64,000 nt of DNA from Paracoccus sp. IB05. Its GTDB lineage: Bacteria > Pseudomonadota > Alphaproteobacteria > Rhodobacterales > Rhodobacteraceae. Made by a program: the position numbers and the translations under genes. Position 1 is the stretch's first letter. Every line of letters starts with the position of its first letter. The notes under the pieces are model-generated. The model was not told the DNA's origin, did no database searches, and was given only the letters and a program-made list of their open reading frames with translations. Shown one piece after another: positions 1 to 8,692 of this stretch. The stretch spans positions 1-64,000 of the forward strand of contig NZ_JAEFCF010000011.1 in assembly GCF_016405985.1 (NCBI RefSeq), in the 5' to 3' direction.

Positions 1-337
1 CGTCCGTTCCGTTTCGGTGAGGCGGTATCTAGGCCCGGCAGACGGAACCCGCAAGCATAAAAATGCGTTTCGTGACGATTTTTTGTCAGGCGCCAATAAA
101 ATAAGGCCTCTCCGCGAAACACCGCCCGAAGCCCGAGCAGCCTTATCCCCAGAGTTGCGCCCAAAATGGGCATAACTTCCCCGGCCAAAGCCCTCAAACA
201 CCAGAATCACAACGATGATTCTGCCAAAATCCCGCCAGAAAACCCAAACCAAACCAGAATCGGCCTCAGAAACAGAACCGCATCCCGCCCCAGACACCCC
301 CCGCCGCGCCAGGACCGCTCAGGAAACAAATGAAAAT
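1..337. other. Non-coding left edge
   Basis: No credible gene; the reading frames here lack a ribosome-binding site and family features. The first 120 bases are relatively A/T-rich and may be the promoter of a gene lying left of the window. An inverted repeat with 7-nt arms sits at 203-209 and 216-222, and each arm carries a GANTC site (the CcrM methylation sequence of alphaproteobacteria). Confidence 0.5.
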
Positions 338-357
338 GGCCCGGCAGGGGCCGGGCC
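338..357 (-). terminator. Terminator of olsBA
   Basis: A perfect 8-bp G/C stem (338-345 with 350-357) and a 4-nt loop lie 23 bp past the olsA stop. On the minus strand the stem is followed by a T-rich stretch, as in an intrinsic terminator. Confidence 0.7.
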
Positions 358-380
358 TTATGGTGTCTCTCTCTTACAGG

Positions 381-1244
381 TCAGTGGCGCGCCAGTGGAT
401 GGGCAGTTCGGATCACCCGCTCGCAATAGAGAGCCAGCTCCTTCCGTCCGGGAAAGGCATCCACCGGCACCGGCGGATGCCAGATCACCTCGACCCGGCC
501 CTGACGCGGCACCGACAGCACCCGGAGAAGATGCGTCGCGAAGTCCATATCGCCCCACCAGCCATAGAAACGCGGATCCTCGCCCGCCGGCGCATGCCAG
601 ACCACGGTCACCGGCTGGATCAGCAGCACGCGGTCCAGCCCATGGGTATAGAAAGCCTGGAACAAAGTTGATTTGAACGGCAGCACGGTCAGGCTGTCGG
701 TCGAAGTCCCCTCTGGAAAGAACAGGAGCTGATGTCCGGCGCGCAGACGGGTTTCGAAGACCTCTTGCTGACGTTTCGCCTCGGTCCCCTTGCGCGAGAT
801 AAAGACCGTGCCGGTGGCTTTCGCGAGCAGGCCGATGCCGGGCCAGGAGGAAACCTCGGCTTTCGAGACGAAATAGATGCTCTGCCCGGCATTCAGGGGA
901 AAGATGTCCAGCCAGCCGGCGTGATTGGAGACCACGGCACCCTTATGGGTCATCGGCGCGCCCCTGGTCGAATAGCCGATCCCCAGGATACGCAGCGCGA
1001 TACGGCAGACGAGCCGGGTGATCCGGGGCGTCATCGGGCGATTCCGGCCACAAAGCGGCCATTCGATCAGGCGCATCAGCGAATGGACCATCAGGCCCAG
1101 CATAAGGAAGACGACCAGAACAGTTCCGCGCCCGACAATAAGCAGCCAGCCCACTGGCCCGATCCGGCGCAGCGGTGGCGGCGCATCGTCTCGCGAGAAA
1201 GCGGTATCGGAGGGTTCAGGCGGGCGGTCTGCGGTCTGGCTCAA
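381..1244 (-). CDS. olsA: Lyso-ornithine lipid O-acyltransferase
   Basis: A PlsC-type 1-acylglycerol-phosphate acyltransferase that, paired with OlsB, should add the second, ester-linked acyl chain to lyso-ornithine lipid at the inner membrane. With the start chosen here the protein has 287 residues. A hydrophobic N-terminal anchor lies at about 30-55. The acyltransferase block I (NHAGWLD) is at about 107-113 and block III (FPEGTS) at about 176-181. I prefer a TTG start at 1244, which overlaps the olsB stop as TTGA and implies translational coupling. The in-frame ATG at 1316 would give 311 residues and a 76-nt overlap with olsB. Some OlsA proteins also make phosphatidic acid, so a PlsC role is the alternative. 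Confidence 0.85.
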   Translation of the reverse strand: MSQTADRPPEPSDTAFSRDDAPPPLRRIGPVGWLLIVGRGTVLVVFLMLGLMVHSLMRLIEWPLCGRNRPMTPRITRLVCRIALRILGIGYSTRGAPMTHKGAVVSNHAGWLDIFPLNAGQSIYFVSKAEVSSWPGIGLLAKATGTVFISRKGTEAKRQQEVFETRLRAGHQLLFFPEGTSTDSLTVLPFKSTLFQAFYTHGLDRVLLIQPVTVVWHAPAGEDPRFYGWWGDMDFATHLLRVLSVPRQGRVEVIWHPPVPVDAFPGRKELALYCERVIRTAHPLARH

Positions 1245-2092
1245 ATCGTTCCCTGTTTGCGCGTATAGAAATCCCGATGGCGGGCCGACATTTTCCCGGT
1301 ATCCATCAGAAGGCAAACATCGGTTGTATTGAAGGGGCGGTCAATAAAGGCGCCGTCGCCCACGAAACCGCCCAGCCGAAGATAGGCTTTGATCAGCGCC
1401 GGCATCTGCGCCATGGCCGAGGCGCGGTCGAGATCCTCATTCGCGATCAGATCCATGCCGGCACGGCCCGGCTCCAGCGCGCGGACGCGCAGCTCGGGCG
1501 GTGCCAGATGGTGATGCCAGAGCCAGGACAGAGGTTTTGCCAGCGCCGCCACATCGGTGCCATGGAACGAGGCCGGGCCGAACATCACCTCGATGCCGCG
1601 CTCCAGCACATATTCCGCAAGGCCGTTCCACAGCAGGAACATCGCAGCCCCGCCCCGGTGATCGGGATGGACACAGGTTCGTCCGAGTTCCAGCAGGCGC
1701 CGCCCCGTCGCGCGCAGTGGCGCGAGGTCATATTCATCTTCCGAATAAAAACGCCCGCCCTCGGGCAAACGGTCACAGGGCAAAAGCCGGTAGGCCCCGA
1801 CCACATGGTCGCCGGTCTCGGGCGGGATGCGTTTGTCGATCAGCACGAGATGGTCGAAGATCGCGTCAAAGGCATCGGTCTCGATCCGGCGCTCATGATC
1901 GATCATGCCGCCGCTGGCGCCCAGCTCTTGGACAAAGACCAGATATCGCAAACGCTGGGCTGCGAAAATATCGACCACTTCCGTCGCGAGGCGGAGCGTA
2001 TAGTTGGGTTCTTCGGCAAGCATATCGTCAGGAGGCGACTTTTTATGAGGGACGTCTCTGGCGCTGGTGGCACGGGGTCTCCCCTGCGCCAC
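1241..2092 (-). CDS. olsB: L-ornithine N-alpha-acyltransferase
   Basis: First enzyme of ornithine-lipid synthesis: it transfers a 3-hydroxyacyl chain from acyl-ACP to the alpha-amino group of ornithine. The 283-residue protein has the hemolysin-type GNAT fold signature, including the ELGRTCVHPDHRGG stretch at about 135-148 and the LRYLVFVQELG region near 48-58. It is the promoter-proximal gene of an olsB-olsA operon. The start is a GTG at 2092 preceded by an AGGAAGAG-like sequence. An in-frame ATG 23 codons later (2023) is possible but lacks a purine-rich leader. Ornithine lipids are phosphorus-free membrane lipids often made under phosphate stress; no Pho box was recognised. Confidence 0.88.
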   Translation of the reverse strand: MAQGRPRATSARDVPHKKSPPDDMLAEEPNYTLRLATEVVDIFAAQRLRYLVFVQELGASGGMIDHERRIETDAFDAIFDHLVLIDKRIPPETGDHVVGAYRLLPCDRLPEGGRFYSEDEYDLAPLRATGRRLLELGRTCVHPDHRGGAAMFLLWNGLAEYVLERGIEVMFGPASFHGTDVAALAKPLSWLWHHHLAPPELRVRALEPGRAGMDLIANEDLDRASAMAQMPALIKAYLRLGGFVGDGAFIDRPFNTTDVCLLMDTGKMSARHRDFYTRKQGTI

Positions 2093-2491
2093 ACTGTTCC
2101 GGCTCTCTTCCTGACTTAATCATGTAACAGTCTTGTTGCAATCCAAAGCTCTGTGATCAGAGTTCGGCCCCGAGGGCGCGAATTTGGCGGGAAAGGCCGG
2201 TCTGGCGCGATCGCGTCGCCACGGCGTGCGCTGCCCGTTGCGGTCGCAATGCCGTTAATCCTTGATAATTCTGGAAAAACATTCCACGCTTCTCAGATAC
2301 CGAATTCGGGACGCAGATCCACATACCTGCTGTCGATCACCTGCTTTCCCGCGTGTTCAAAGTTAACGGTTACCCGTCCTGCGATATTTGACTGGACCTG
2401 CCCCAGCCCCCAGTCGGGACGCGACGGGCAGCTCACGAACATACCAGGTTCCAGGAGAGAATTCATTTAAGCAATTTCCCGGGGTTATCAG
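2093..2491. other. Divergent olsB / chpT control region
   Basis: About 400 bp with no supported gene, containing the leaders of olsB (leftward) and chpT (rightward). A TTAAC half-site followed by a similar GTTACC lies at 2362-2374, roughly 120 bp before chpT, and resembles CtrA half-sites without matching the full consensus spacing. No riboswitch or strong terminator seen. Confidence 0.45.
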
Positions 2492-3142
2492 ATGCAAGAC
2501 AAAACCGATCTCGCAGCGCTTATCGGATCACGGATCTGCCATGACCTTATCAGCCCAATCGGAGCGATCGGCAACGGGGTCGAGCTGATGATGATGGATC
2601 GCAGCGCCGCTTCGCCTGAACTGGCGCTGATTGCCGAAAGCGTGGAAAGCGCGAATGCCCGGATCCGGTTCTTCCGGGTGGCGTTCGGCCTCGCCGGAAC
2701 CGATCAGCGCATTGCGCGCAGCGAAGTCACCGGCATCCTTTCGGCCATGTCGCGCGGCGGCCGGCTGAAACTGGACTGGTCCAGCGGCACCGATCTTGAC
2801 CGGCGCGATGTCAAACTGGCCTTCCTGCTGCTGCAATGTCTGGAAAGCGCCCTGCCCTATGGCGGCACCATCCGCGCCGTCCATAGCAGCGCCGCGCAGA
2901 AGGAGGGCGCTCACCCCTCTGGCGGCTGGCAGATCATCGCGGAAGCGGCGCGGATGCGGGCAGAGCCGCGGTTTTGGGATATGTTCAGCCCCGCCTTCGC
3001 CGGGCTGCCTGCCAGGGACTGCGAAGGCACGCCGATTGCCGCCTCGCATGTGCAATTCGCGCTCGCCGTTGCAGAGATCCGGGAGCGCGGCCTGACCATG
3101 GCTTGCGAAATCACCGAAGGCGCGATCCGGCTGGGCTGGTAG
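2492..3142 (+). CDS. chpT: Histidine phosphotransferase ChpT
   Basis: Relay protein that passes phosphate from the hybrid kinase CckA to the response regulators CtrA and CpdR, linking signal input to cell-cycle, motility and gene-transfer-agent control in alphaproteobacteria. The 216-residue protein starts with a DHp-like helix holding the phospho-accepting His17 in RICHDLISPIGAI. This is followed by the degenerate HATPase-like domain typical of ChpT, which does not bind ATP. It is monocistronic, convergent with cysA, and ends only 58 bp from it. The ribosome-binding site is weak (GGGG about 10 nt upstream). Confidence 0.88.
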   Translation: MQDKTDLAALIGSRICHDLISPIGAIGNGVELMMMDRSAASPELALIAESVESANARIRFFRVAFGLAGTDQRIARSEVTGILSAMSRGGRLKLDWSSGTDLDRRDVKLAFLLLQCLESALPYGGTIRAVHSSAAQKEGAHPSGGWQIIAEAARMRAEPRFWDMFSPAFAGLPARDCEGTPIAASHVQFALAVAEIRERGLTMACEITEGAIRLGW

Positions 3143-3200
3143 CCTCCCGGACCTCAACCCCCACCGCGCCCGGCCCCGCCCCGATCGGCCGGGGGCGTGA

Positions 3201-3932
3201 TCAGGCCGCGATAAAGCTGCGGACGAAATCGCTCGCGGGCCGGGCGCGGATATCGGCAGGTTTGCCAATCTGTTCGATCCGCCCGCCGGTCTGCGAGCCG
3301 GACATGACCACCACCAGATCGGCAAGTTCCATCGCCTCTTCCTGGTCATGGGTTACGAAGACCGTGGTCAGACCGGTCTCGTCATGGATGTCGCGCAGCC
3401 CCTGGCGCAATTCTTTGCGCACTTTCGCATCCAGCGCGCCAAAGGGCTCGTCCAGCAAGAGCATCCTCGGCTCGATCGCCAGCGCCCGCGCAAGGGCCAC
3501 ACGCTGCCGCTGACCGCCGGAAAGCTGGCTCGGATAGCGCGCGCCGATCTCGGGAAGCTGGATCAGCTCCAGCAGTTTCGTCACCCGCCGGGTGATTTCC
3601 GCCTTTGGCGGACGGACCGCGCGCGGGCGCGCCCTGAGCCCGTAAGCGATGTTCTCGAACACTGTCATATGGCGAAACAGCGCGTAAGACTGGAACACAA
3701 ACCCCGCGCGGCGTTGTTGCACCGTCAAGCCGGTCGCATCCTGGCCGTCAAACAGCACCCGCCCCGAGGTCGGAAATTCCAGCCCGCCAAGGATCCGCAG
3801 GAGCGTGGTCTTGCCCGATCCTGACGGGCCCAGCAGCGCCACCAGCGCACCCGAAGGGATCGAGAGCGAAACCGGCGTCAGCGCGGCGGTGGTGCCAAAG
3901 GCTTTCGAGATTTCGTCGATTTCGATTTTCAA
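3201..3932 (-). CDS. cysA: Sulfate/thiosulfate ABC transporter ATPase, short form
   Basis: The ATP-hydrolysing subunit of the sulfate importer. Walker A (GPSGSGKT) is at 35-42, the Q-loop near 81, the ABC signature LSGGQ at 137-141 and Walker B LLLDEP at 158-163, with the switch His in [10 protein letters not shown]. Assignment to sulfate rests on its place after sbp, cysT and cysW. At 243 residues it stops right at the end of the nucleotide-binding domain. Enterobacterial CysA is about 365 residues and carries a C-terminal regulatory (TOBE-like) domain that is missing here. The gap to cysW (3933-4001) holds a dispersed repeat, so expression may be set apart from the permeases. Confidence 0.88.
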   Translation of the reverse strand: MKIEIDEISKAFGTTAALTPVSLSIPSGALVALLGPSGSGKTTLLRILGGLEFPTSGRVLFDGQDATGLTVQQRRAGFVFQSYALFRHMTVFENIAYGLRARPRAVRPPKAEITRRVTKLLELIQLPEIGARYPSQLSGGQRQRVALARALAIEPRMLLLDEPFGALDAKVRKELRQGLRDIHDETGLTTVFVTHDQEEAMELADLVVVMSGSQTGGRIEQIGKPADIRARPASDFVRSFIAA

Positions 3933-3956
3933 GGGCGGCTCCTGTGGCTGCTGGCG

Positions 3957-4001
3957 GTGGGGCTCTGCCCCACACCCCGGAGTATTTGGATCAAGAGGAA
4001 A
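3957..4001. repeat. Dispersed intergenic repeat, single copy 1
   Basis: A 7-bp hairpin (3957-3963 with 3967-3973, loop TCT) is followed by an ACCCCGGAGTATTTGGATC-type tail running to the cysW stop. The same order (G/C hairpin, then CCCCGG, then TATT and an A/G-rich tail) occurs at 8693-8752 and, as inverted dimers, near 35.7 and 57.8 kb. It lies inside the operon, between cysW and cysA. Confidence 0.65.
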
Positions 4002-4877
4002 TCAATGGCCGCGCCGGTTGGCGGAGAGCTCTCCGGCGTGGCGGTTTTCGAGCCAGGTCTTGAGGAGAAGTGTGAGCAGCGCGAGGAAGGCGAGCAGCCC
4101 CGCCATCGCAAAGGCGGTGGCCCCCTGGTATTCATTATAGAACATCTCGATCTTGAGCGGCATAGTCGTTGCAGATTCGCGCCGGCCTGAAACCACGGCG
4201 ACAGCGCCGAATTCGCCCATCGCGCGGGCATTGCTGAGCAGCACACCGTAAAGCAGCGCCCAGCGGATATTCGGCAGGGTGACGGTCAGAAAGGTCCGCC
4301 AGCCCGAGGCGCCAAGGGTCAGCGCGGCTTCTTCTTCGGCGCGACCCTGTTCGATCATCACCGGGATCAGTTCGCGCGCGACAAAGGGGAAGGTGACGAA
4401 GACCGTGGCCAGCACGATCCCCGGCAGGGCGAAGACGATGGGGAAACCATGGGCCACAAGCCAGGCACCGATGGCGGTATTGGCGCCGAACAGCAGCACG
4501 ATGCACAGACCCGCGACCACCGGCGAAACCGAGAAGGGCAGATCGATCAGAGTGATCAGGAAGGCCTTGCCGCGAAAGTCGAATTTGGTGATGAACCAGG
4601 CGGCGGCGATGCCGAAAGCGGCGTTCAGCGGCACCGCGATGGCCGCAACCGTCAGCGTCAGTTTGATCGCCGGCAGGGCCTCGCGGCTGAAAAGGCTCTT
4701 CCAGGCCGCTTCCCAGCCTTTTGACAGCGCTTCGACAAAGATCGCGATCAGCGGTGCGAAGACCAGCACCGCCAGCGCCAGCGTCACGAAACCGATCAGC
4801 AGCCAGCGGGCCAGCGGCGCCTCTTCGGTCGGAGCGCGGAAACGGCGGGCGGGGGTTGCGTGGCTCAGATCAGACAT
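4002..4877 (-). CDS. cysW: Sulfate ABC transporter permease CysW
   Basis: One of two inner-membrane permeases of the sulfate/thiosulfate importer. It has about 291 residues with six hydrophobic segments, and the cytoplasmic EAA-type coupling loop is seen around the EEEAALTLGASGWRTF stretch, which contacts the ATPase. The start is the ATG at 4877, preceded by GGAG at good spacing; a longer frame would begin with TTG at 4883. It overlaps the end of cysT by 8 bp, pointing to translational coupling. Confidence 0.92.
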   Translation of the reverse strand: MSDLSHATPARRFRAPTEEAPLARWLLIGFVTLALAVLVFAPLIAIFVEALSKGWEAAWKSLFSREALPAIKLTLTVAAIAVPLNAAFGIAAAWFITKFDFRGKAFLITLIDLPFSVSPVVAGLCIVLLFGANTAIGAWLVAHGFPIVFALPGIVLATVFVTFPFVARELIPVMIEQGRAEEEAALTLGASGWRTFLTVTLPNIRWALLYGVLLSNARAMGEFGAVAVVSGRRESATTMPLKIEMFYNEYQGATAFAMAGLLAFLALLTLLLKTWLENRHAGELSANRRGH

Positions 4878-5802
4878 AGCCAATTCTCCGGCGGCTCCAG
4901 ACCTGGATCAGGTTGATCACCAGGAGCATGGCGAAAGAGATCACCAGCATCGCAATGCCGATGGCGGCGGCACCATCATAGCTGAATTCCTCAAGCTGGA
5001 TGACGATGAGGAGCGGCGCGATCTCGGTCACCAGCGGCTTGTTGCCCGCGATGAAGATGACCGAGCCATATTCGCCCACCGCCCGCGCCAGCGAGAGCGC
5101 AAACCCGGTGAGCGCCGCGGGCAGGAGCATCGGCCAGACCACACGGCGCAAAGTATGCAGGCGCGAGGCGCCCAGCGTGGCCGAGGCCTCTTCGACCTCG
5201 CGGTCGATTTCATGGATCACCGGCTGCACGGTGCGGGCCACGAAAGGCAGGCCCACGAAAACCAGCGCGATGAAGATCCCCATCGTCGAATATGCGATGC
5301 GCGGCGGCACCTGCAGCGACCAGGGTTCAAAGCCAAGGCCGGTCACCAGCACATTCAGCGCAGCCTCGGGCCAGGCGAGGCCCGCATTCAGCGCAGGCGC
5401 AATGGTATGGGTCCAGCTGGCGCCGAAAAACCCGTTGGGCGCGTAAAGCGCGGTCAGCGCGATCCCGGCCACGGCGGTCGGCAGCGCGAAGGGCAGATCG
5501 ACCGCCGCATCAAGGATCCGGTGCCCCGGAAAACGGTAACGCGCCAGCACCCAGGCCAGGATCACCCCGAAGATCAGGTTGAACACCGCCGCGTAGAAGG
5601 ACAGGCGGAAGGAAAGATAGAGCGCCTTCCAGACCCGCTCGCGGTTGACGGTGGCCCAGATCCCTTCGGCCCCATAACTGACGCCCTGCAAAAGCAGGGC
5701 GCCGATGGGCAGGAGAACCACAATCGAAAGCATCGTGAAGGTGATCCCCATCGACAGGCCGAGGCCCGGCATCGGAGATCTGTGGACGACAGGCCTGCCC
5801 AT
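4870..5802 (-). CDS. cysT: Sulfate ABC transporter permease CysT
   Basis: The second permease subunit, which pairs with CysW to form the transmembrane channel. It has 310 residues and six predicted membrane spans. The EAA-like loop (EVEEASATLGASRLHTL) lies in the C-terminal half. It begins 9 bp after the sbp stop, with an AAGGA ribosome-binding sequence just upstream, and overlaps cysW at its end. The first 17 residues are polar and precede the first span, as is usual for CysT. Confidence 0.92.
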   Translation of the reverse strand: MGRPVVHRSPMPGLGLSMGITFTMLSIVVLLPIGALLLQGVSYGAEGIWATVNRERVWKALYLSFRLSFYAAVFNLIFGVILAWVLARYRFPGHRILDAAVDLPFALPTAVAGIALTALYAPNGFFGASWTHTIAPALNAGLAWPEAALNVLVTGLGFEPWSLQVPPRIAYSTMGIFIALVFVGLPFVARTVQPVIHEIDREVEEASATLGASRLHTLRRVVWPMLLPAALTGFALSLARAVGEYGSVIFIAGNKPLVTEIAPLLIVIQLEEFSYDGAAAIGIAMLVISFAMLLVINLIQVWSRRRIGYV

Positions 5803-5811
5803 CTTGGGTCC

Positions 5812-6894
5812 TTACTTTGCGACGTAGATCTGGTCGAAGGTGCCGCCATCCCCGAAATGCTCGGGTTGGGCTTTTTCCCAGCCGCCGAAATCGGCGATGG
5901 TCACCAGATCAAGTTTCGGGAAACGTGCCACATCTTCGGGATTGGCGGCCGATGTGTCCCAGGCCCGGTAGAAGTTTTTGAAGGCAATCGCCTGGCCTTC
6001 GGGGCTGTAGAGATAGTTCAGATAGGCCTCGGCCAGTTTGCGCTGTTCGTCGCTCCTGATATTGCCTTCGACCAGGGCGACCGGCGGTTCGGTCAGGATC
6101 GAAACGCTCGGCACGACGATGTCGAAACTGTCTTCGCCGATCTCCTGCAGCGCAAGATAGGCCTCGTTTTCCCAGGCGAGCAGCACATCGCCGATCTCAC
6201 GCTGGACAAAGGTGGTGGTCGATCCACGCGCCCCGGTGTCGAGCACCGGCACATGTTCGAACAGCGCTTTCACAAATTCCTTCGGATCCTTGCCGTTCTT
6301 TTCGGCCCAGGCCCAGGCCGCCAGATAATTCCAGCGCGCGCCGCCCGAGGTTTTCGGGTTCGGCGTGATCACCTCGACGCCGTCTTTCAGCAGATCGCCC
6401 CAGTCATTGAGCCCCTTGGGGTTCCCCTCACGCACGAGGAACACGATGGTCGAGGTATAGGGCGAGGAGTTATGCGGCAGTTTGGTCTGCCAGTCTTTCG
6501 GCAGCTTGCCGGTCTCGGCCACCCGGTCGATATCGCCGCCAAGCGCAAGGGTCAGCACCTGGGCCTCAAGCCCTTCGACCACGGCACGGGCCTGCGCGCC
6601 GGAGCCGCCATGTGAGACCTCGATCTCCGGCGCTTCATTGCCCTGCTCGACCCAGTATTTCGAGAAAGCCTCGTTGAACTCGCGGTAAAGCTCGCGGGTC
6701 GGGTCATAGGAGACGTTCAGAAGCGATTCCGCCTGGACCGGAGCGGCGAGCGCACCGGAGACCACGAGAGCGATCCCGGCCACGGCGCCACGGATCAGCC
6801 GCGAAACCGGCCAGCCCTCAAGACTGCGAAAGCCGGAGAGGATCGTCGAACGGGTCTCGCGCGGGGTGTCGATGCGGGGCGTCTGGATGGTCAT
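5812..6894 (-). CDS. sbp: Periplasmic sulfate-binding protein
   Basis: The substrate-binding component that captures sulfate (or thiosulfate) in the periplasm and delivers it to CysTW. The start is the ATG at 6894, preceded by an AGGAG sequence, giving 360 residues; a frame opening at 6990 would add 32 residues of unlikely leader. A hydrophobic segment with the [10 protein letters not shown] end forms a Sec signal peptide, so the mature chain should begin near [14 protein letters not shown]. That opening and the [12 protein letters not shown] motif are typical of Sbp/CysP. A long N-region of about 38 residues precedes the hydrophobic core. It is the first transport gene of the operon. Confidence 0.9.
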   Translation of the reverse strand: MTIQTPRIDTPRETRSTILSGFRSLEGWPVSRLIRGAVAGIALVVSGALAAPVQAESLLNVSYDPTRELYREFNEAFSKYWVEQGNEAPEIEVSHGGSGAQARAVVEGLEAQVLTLALGGDIDRVAETGKLPKDWQTKLPHNSSPYTSTIVFLVREGNPKGLNDWGDLLKDGVEVITPNPKTSGGARWNYLAAWAWAEKNGKDPKEFVKALFEHVPVLDTGARGSTTTFVQREIGDVLLAWENEAYLALQEIGEDSFDIVVPSVSILTEPPVALVEGNIRSDEQRKLAEAYLNYLYSPEGQAIAFKNFYRAWDTSAANPEDVARFPKLDLVTIADFGGWEKAQPEHFGDGGTFDQIYVAK

Positions 6895-7003
6895 ATCTGT
6901 CTCCTGCAAGCTGGTTTTGTCGCCCTGTGCGTCCCGGCTGCGCGGCAGCTGCAGGAAGGGCACGAGGCCGAAAAGGGTCTGATGGGTCATCGTTGCGCGC
7001 TCC

Positions 7004-7258
7004 TTACGGTTCGATCGGGTCGATGCGGGCTTCCCAGACCGACCGGTCGCGGCCGGAAAGCAGTTCGGCCACCGCCTCGGACGGGCGCCGGGTGAAGATC
7101 ACCAGCGGCGTGCCATTGACGCGATGCGTCATCCCGGTGCGGCGGTCGATCAGGCGAACGACACAGGTGCCGGACATGCCCTGACCCTGGGCCGGGCGGC
7201 CGATGGGGGTATAAGCGTTGCCCGTTGCGGGCGTTCCGAAAGCGAATGCTGCGGTCAT
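7004..7258 (-). CDS. Small unknown protein leading the sulfate operon
   Basis: I do not recognise this family. The 84-residue product is soluble, has a Gly/Thr-rich N-terminal third, one cysteine, and a compact C-terminal part with the [11 protein letters not shown] and [14 protein letters not shown] stretches. The ATG at 7258 is preceded by GGAGAGTGCAGG, a reasonable ribosome-binding site; a longer frame from 7303 exists. It lies between the inverted repeat at 7311-7335 and sbp, on the same strand, with 109 bp to the sbp start, so it is probably co-transcribed with the transporter. Function unknown; a link to sulfur supply is inferred from position only. Confidence 0.6.
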   Translation of the reverse strand: MTAAFAFGTPATGNAYTPIGRPAQGQGMSGTCVVRLIDRRTGMTHRVNGTPLVIFTRRPSEAVAELLSGRDRSVWEARIDPIEP

Positions 7259-7310
7259 CCTGCACTCTCCTGCACTTGTCCTGTCCGGCACCATGCCAGC
7301 CAATACACAT

Positions 7311-7335
7311 AATAACGACAGGATTACTCGTTATT
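7311..7335. promoter_or_regulatory. Inverted repeat, candidate operator of the sulfate operon
   Basis: A perfect 8-bp inverted repeat with 9-bp spacer (AATAACGA at 7311-7318, TCGTTATT at 7328-7335) lies 53 bp before the first gene of the sulfate operon and downstream of the Rrf2 gene. The size suits a dimeric Rrf2 or winged-helix regulator. Role inferred. Confidence 0.5.
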
Positions 7336-7371
7336 TGCAAAGGAAAGTTTCGGGTGAATTCCCCCGGCCAT

Positions 7372-7388
7372 GTAGAAGAAAATTCTAC
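7372..7388. promoter_or_regulatory. Second inverted repeat upstream of the sulfate operon
   Basis: Arms GTAGAA (7372-7377) and TTCTAC (7383-7388) are separated by five bases in an A-rich stretch. It could be another regulator site or part of the promoter region between the Rrf2 gene and the sulfate operon. Confidence 0.35.
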
Positions 7389-7506
7389 GAATCGCGCAAA
7401 CCGAAGTTAAAACCATTCGTCCCTGAGAGGACTGGTTTCACAAAGGGATCAGATCAGGGAAGAATCGCTGGCCGCCGCGGGCCTCCCGACCGGCCAGGCC
7501 GCTGGT

Positions 7507-7959
7507 TCAGCCGCCCAGAACCTGTTCGGCCACCTTGTCTGATCGCAGCATGTCGGCAAGCGTCAGCGATTCGATGATCACCAGATAGGACCAGAAGACC
7601 TCGGCAAAGACCTTGCGGATGCGGCAGCTCGCCTCATCGGTGCAATCCTCGCATCGCTGATAGGCGCGGCGCGACAGGCAGGGAAGCGGCGCGATGGGTC
7701 CGTCGATCAGCCGCAAGAGTTCCGAGATCGAGACCTCGACCGGTTTCTTGATCAGCGAATAGCCGCCCGAGCGCCCGCGTGTCGACGCAATCACCCCGGC
7801 ATTCCTGACCTCAAGCAGAATATGTTCGAGGAATCGTTTCGGCGTCCCCGAGCGGCGCGCGATCTCTTCGATGGTCAGCGCCACGGGCTCAGCTTTGCCG
7901 GCTTCGTCACCAAGAACGAGAAGGGCCTTGAGGGCATATTTCATCTTCTGGGTGATCAT
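7507..7959 (-). CDS. Rrf2-family transcriptional regulator
   Basis: A winged-helix regulator of the Rrf2 group (IscR, NsrR, CymR, RirA). From the ATG at 7959, which gives the typical MITQKMKYALKAL opening, it has 150 residues. The longer frame from 8025 adds 22 atypical residues. The helix-turn-helix covers about 25-60, with the wing around RGRSGGY. Four cysteines fall in a cluster (C-x8-C-x2-C-x5-C, about residues 90-115), so an iron-sulfur cluster is possible, though spacing differs from IscR. It sits upstream of the sulfate operon on the same strand. A CymR-like sulfur-responsive role is a reasonable inference; NsrR- or RirA-like roles are alternatives. Confidence 0.8.
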   Translation of the reverse strand: MITQKMKYALKALLVLGDEAGKAEPVALTIEEIARRSGTPKRFLEHILLEVRNAGVIASTRGRSGGYSLIKKPVEVSISELLRLIDGPIAPLPCLSRRAYQRCEDCTDEASCRIRKVFAEVFWSYLVIIESLTLADMLRSDKVAEQVLGG

Positions 7960-8173
7960 ACGGGTAAGCCTATGGAGACAGTCAGCGCGAATCAATCTGG
8001 CAAAGCGAGGTTTTCCCCGTTCCACGGGTTCATCTGGAATGATTGCCCGCGAAAAACAAGGGATTCCGGGCCAGTTTCCCTGGATGGAATTAAAGACGAT
8101 TTAACCAGTAGACAAAATTGTATTTATGCGACCAGAATGAGAACGAACCCACTGCCGGATGCAGGAGCAACAG

Positions 8174-8647
8174 ATGGACAATCTCGATCTGATCGACCGT
8201 AAGATCGTGGCCGAGCTGATGCGCGACGCGACGCTGCCCGTGGCGCAGATCGCGGACCGCGTTGGCCTGTCGCAGACCCCCTGCTGGAAACGCATCCAGA
8301 AACTCGAAACCAATGGCGTGCTGACCGGGCGGGTGGCGCTGGCCAATCCGGCGCGGCTGGGCTTTGGGCTGACGGTCTTCATCGGCATTGAGGCACCCGA
8401 TCATTCGGCGACCTGGCGCGATACATTCTCGCGGGCCGTCGGGCAGTTCCCCGAGGTGATGGAAGTCTACCGCATGGCCGGCGAGATGGATTACCTCTTA
8501 CGGGTTTCGGTCGCCGATATGGAAAGCTTTGACCAGCTTTACAAACGGCTGACCGATGCGGTGCCGATCAAGAACCTGACCTCGCATTTCGCGATGGAGC
8601 GGATGAAGTTCACGACCGCCTATCCGGTGGATACCCGCAACCGCTGA
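8174..8647 (+). CDS. Lrp/AsnC-family transcriptional regulator
   Basis: A feast/famine regulator of 157 residues. An N-terminal helix-turn-helix (LDLIDRKIVAELMRD opening, about 3-50) is followed by a RAM ligand-binding domain that forms oligomers and senses an amino acid. The ATG at 8174 is preceded by AGGAG; the upstream in-frame ATG at 8159 would place that sequence inside the gene. It is divergent from the Rrf2 gene. The CWKRIQKLE recognition helix matches the Lrp subgroup whose members often act globally or on a neighbour. No target is obvious. Confidence 0.85.
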   Translation: MDNLDLIDRKIVAELMRDATLPVAQIADRVGLSQTPCWKRIQKLETNGVLTGRVALANPARLGFGLTVFIGIEAPDHSATWRDTFSRAVGQFPEVMEVYRMAGEMDYLLRVSVADMESFDQLYKRLTDAVPIKNLTSHFAMERMKFTTAYPVDTRNR

Positions 8648-8692
8648 GCGCCCCGCGGGCCATTGGGCGGGGCCGCCCTCTGGCGAGGGCGC

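Noticed and set aside
4279-6615. 778-codon open frame on the plus strand over the sulfate operon
   Set aside because: It is antisense to sbp, cysT and cysW, whose families are clear; high third-position GC leaves the opposite strand free of stops.
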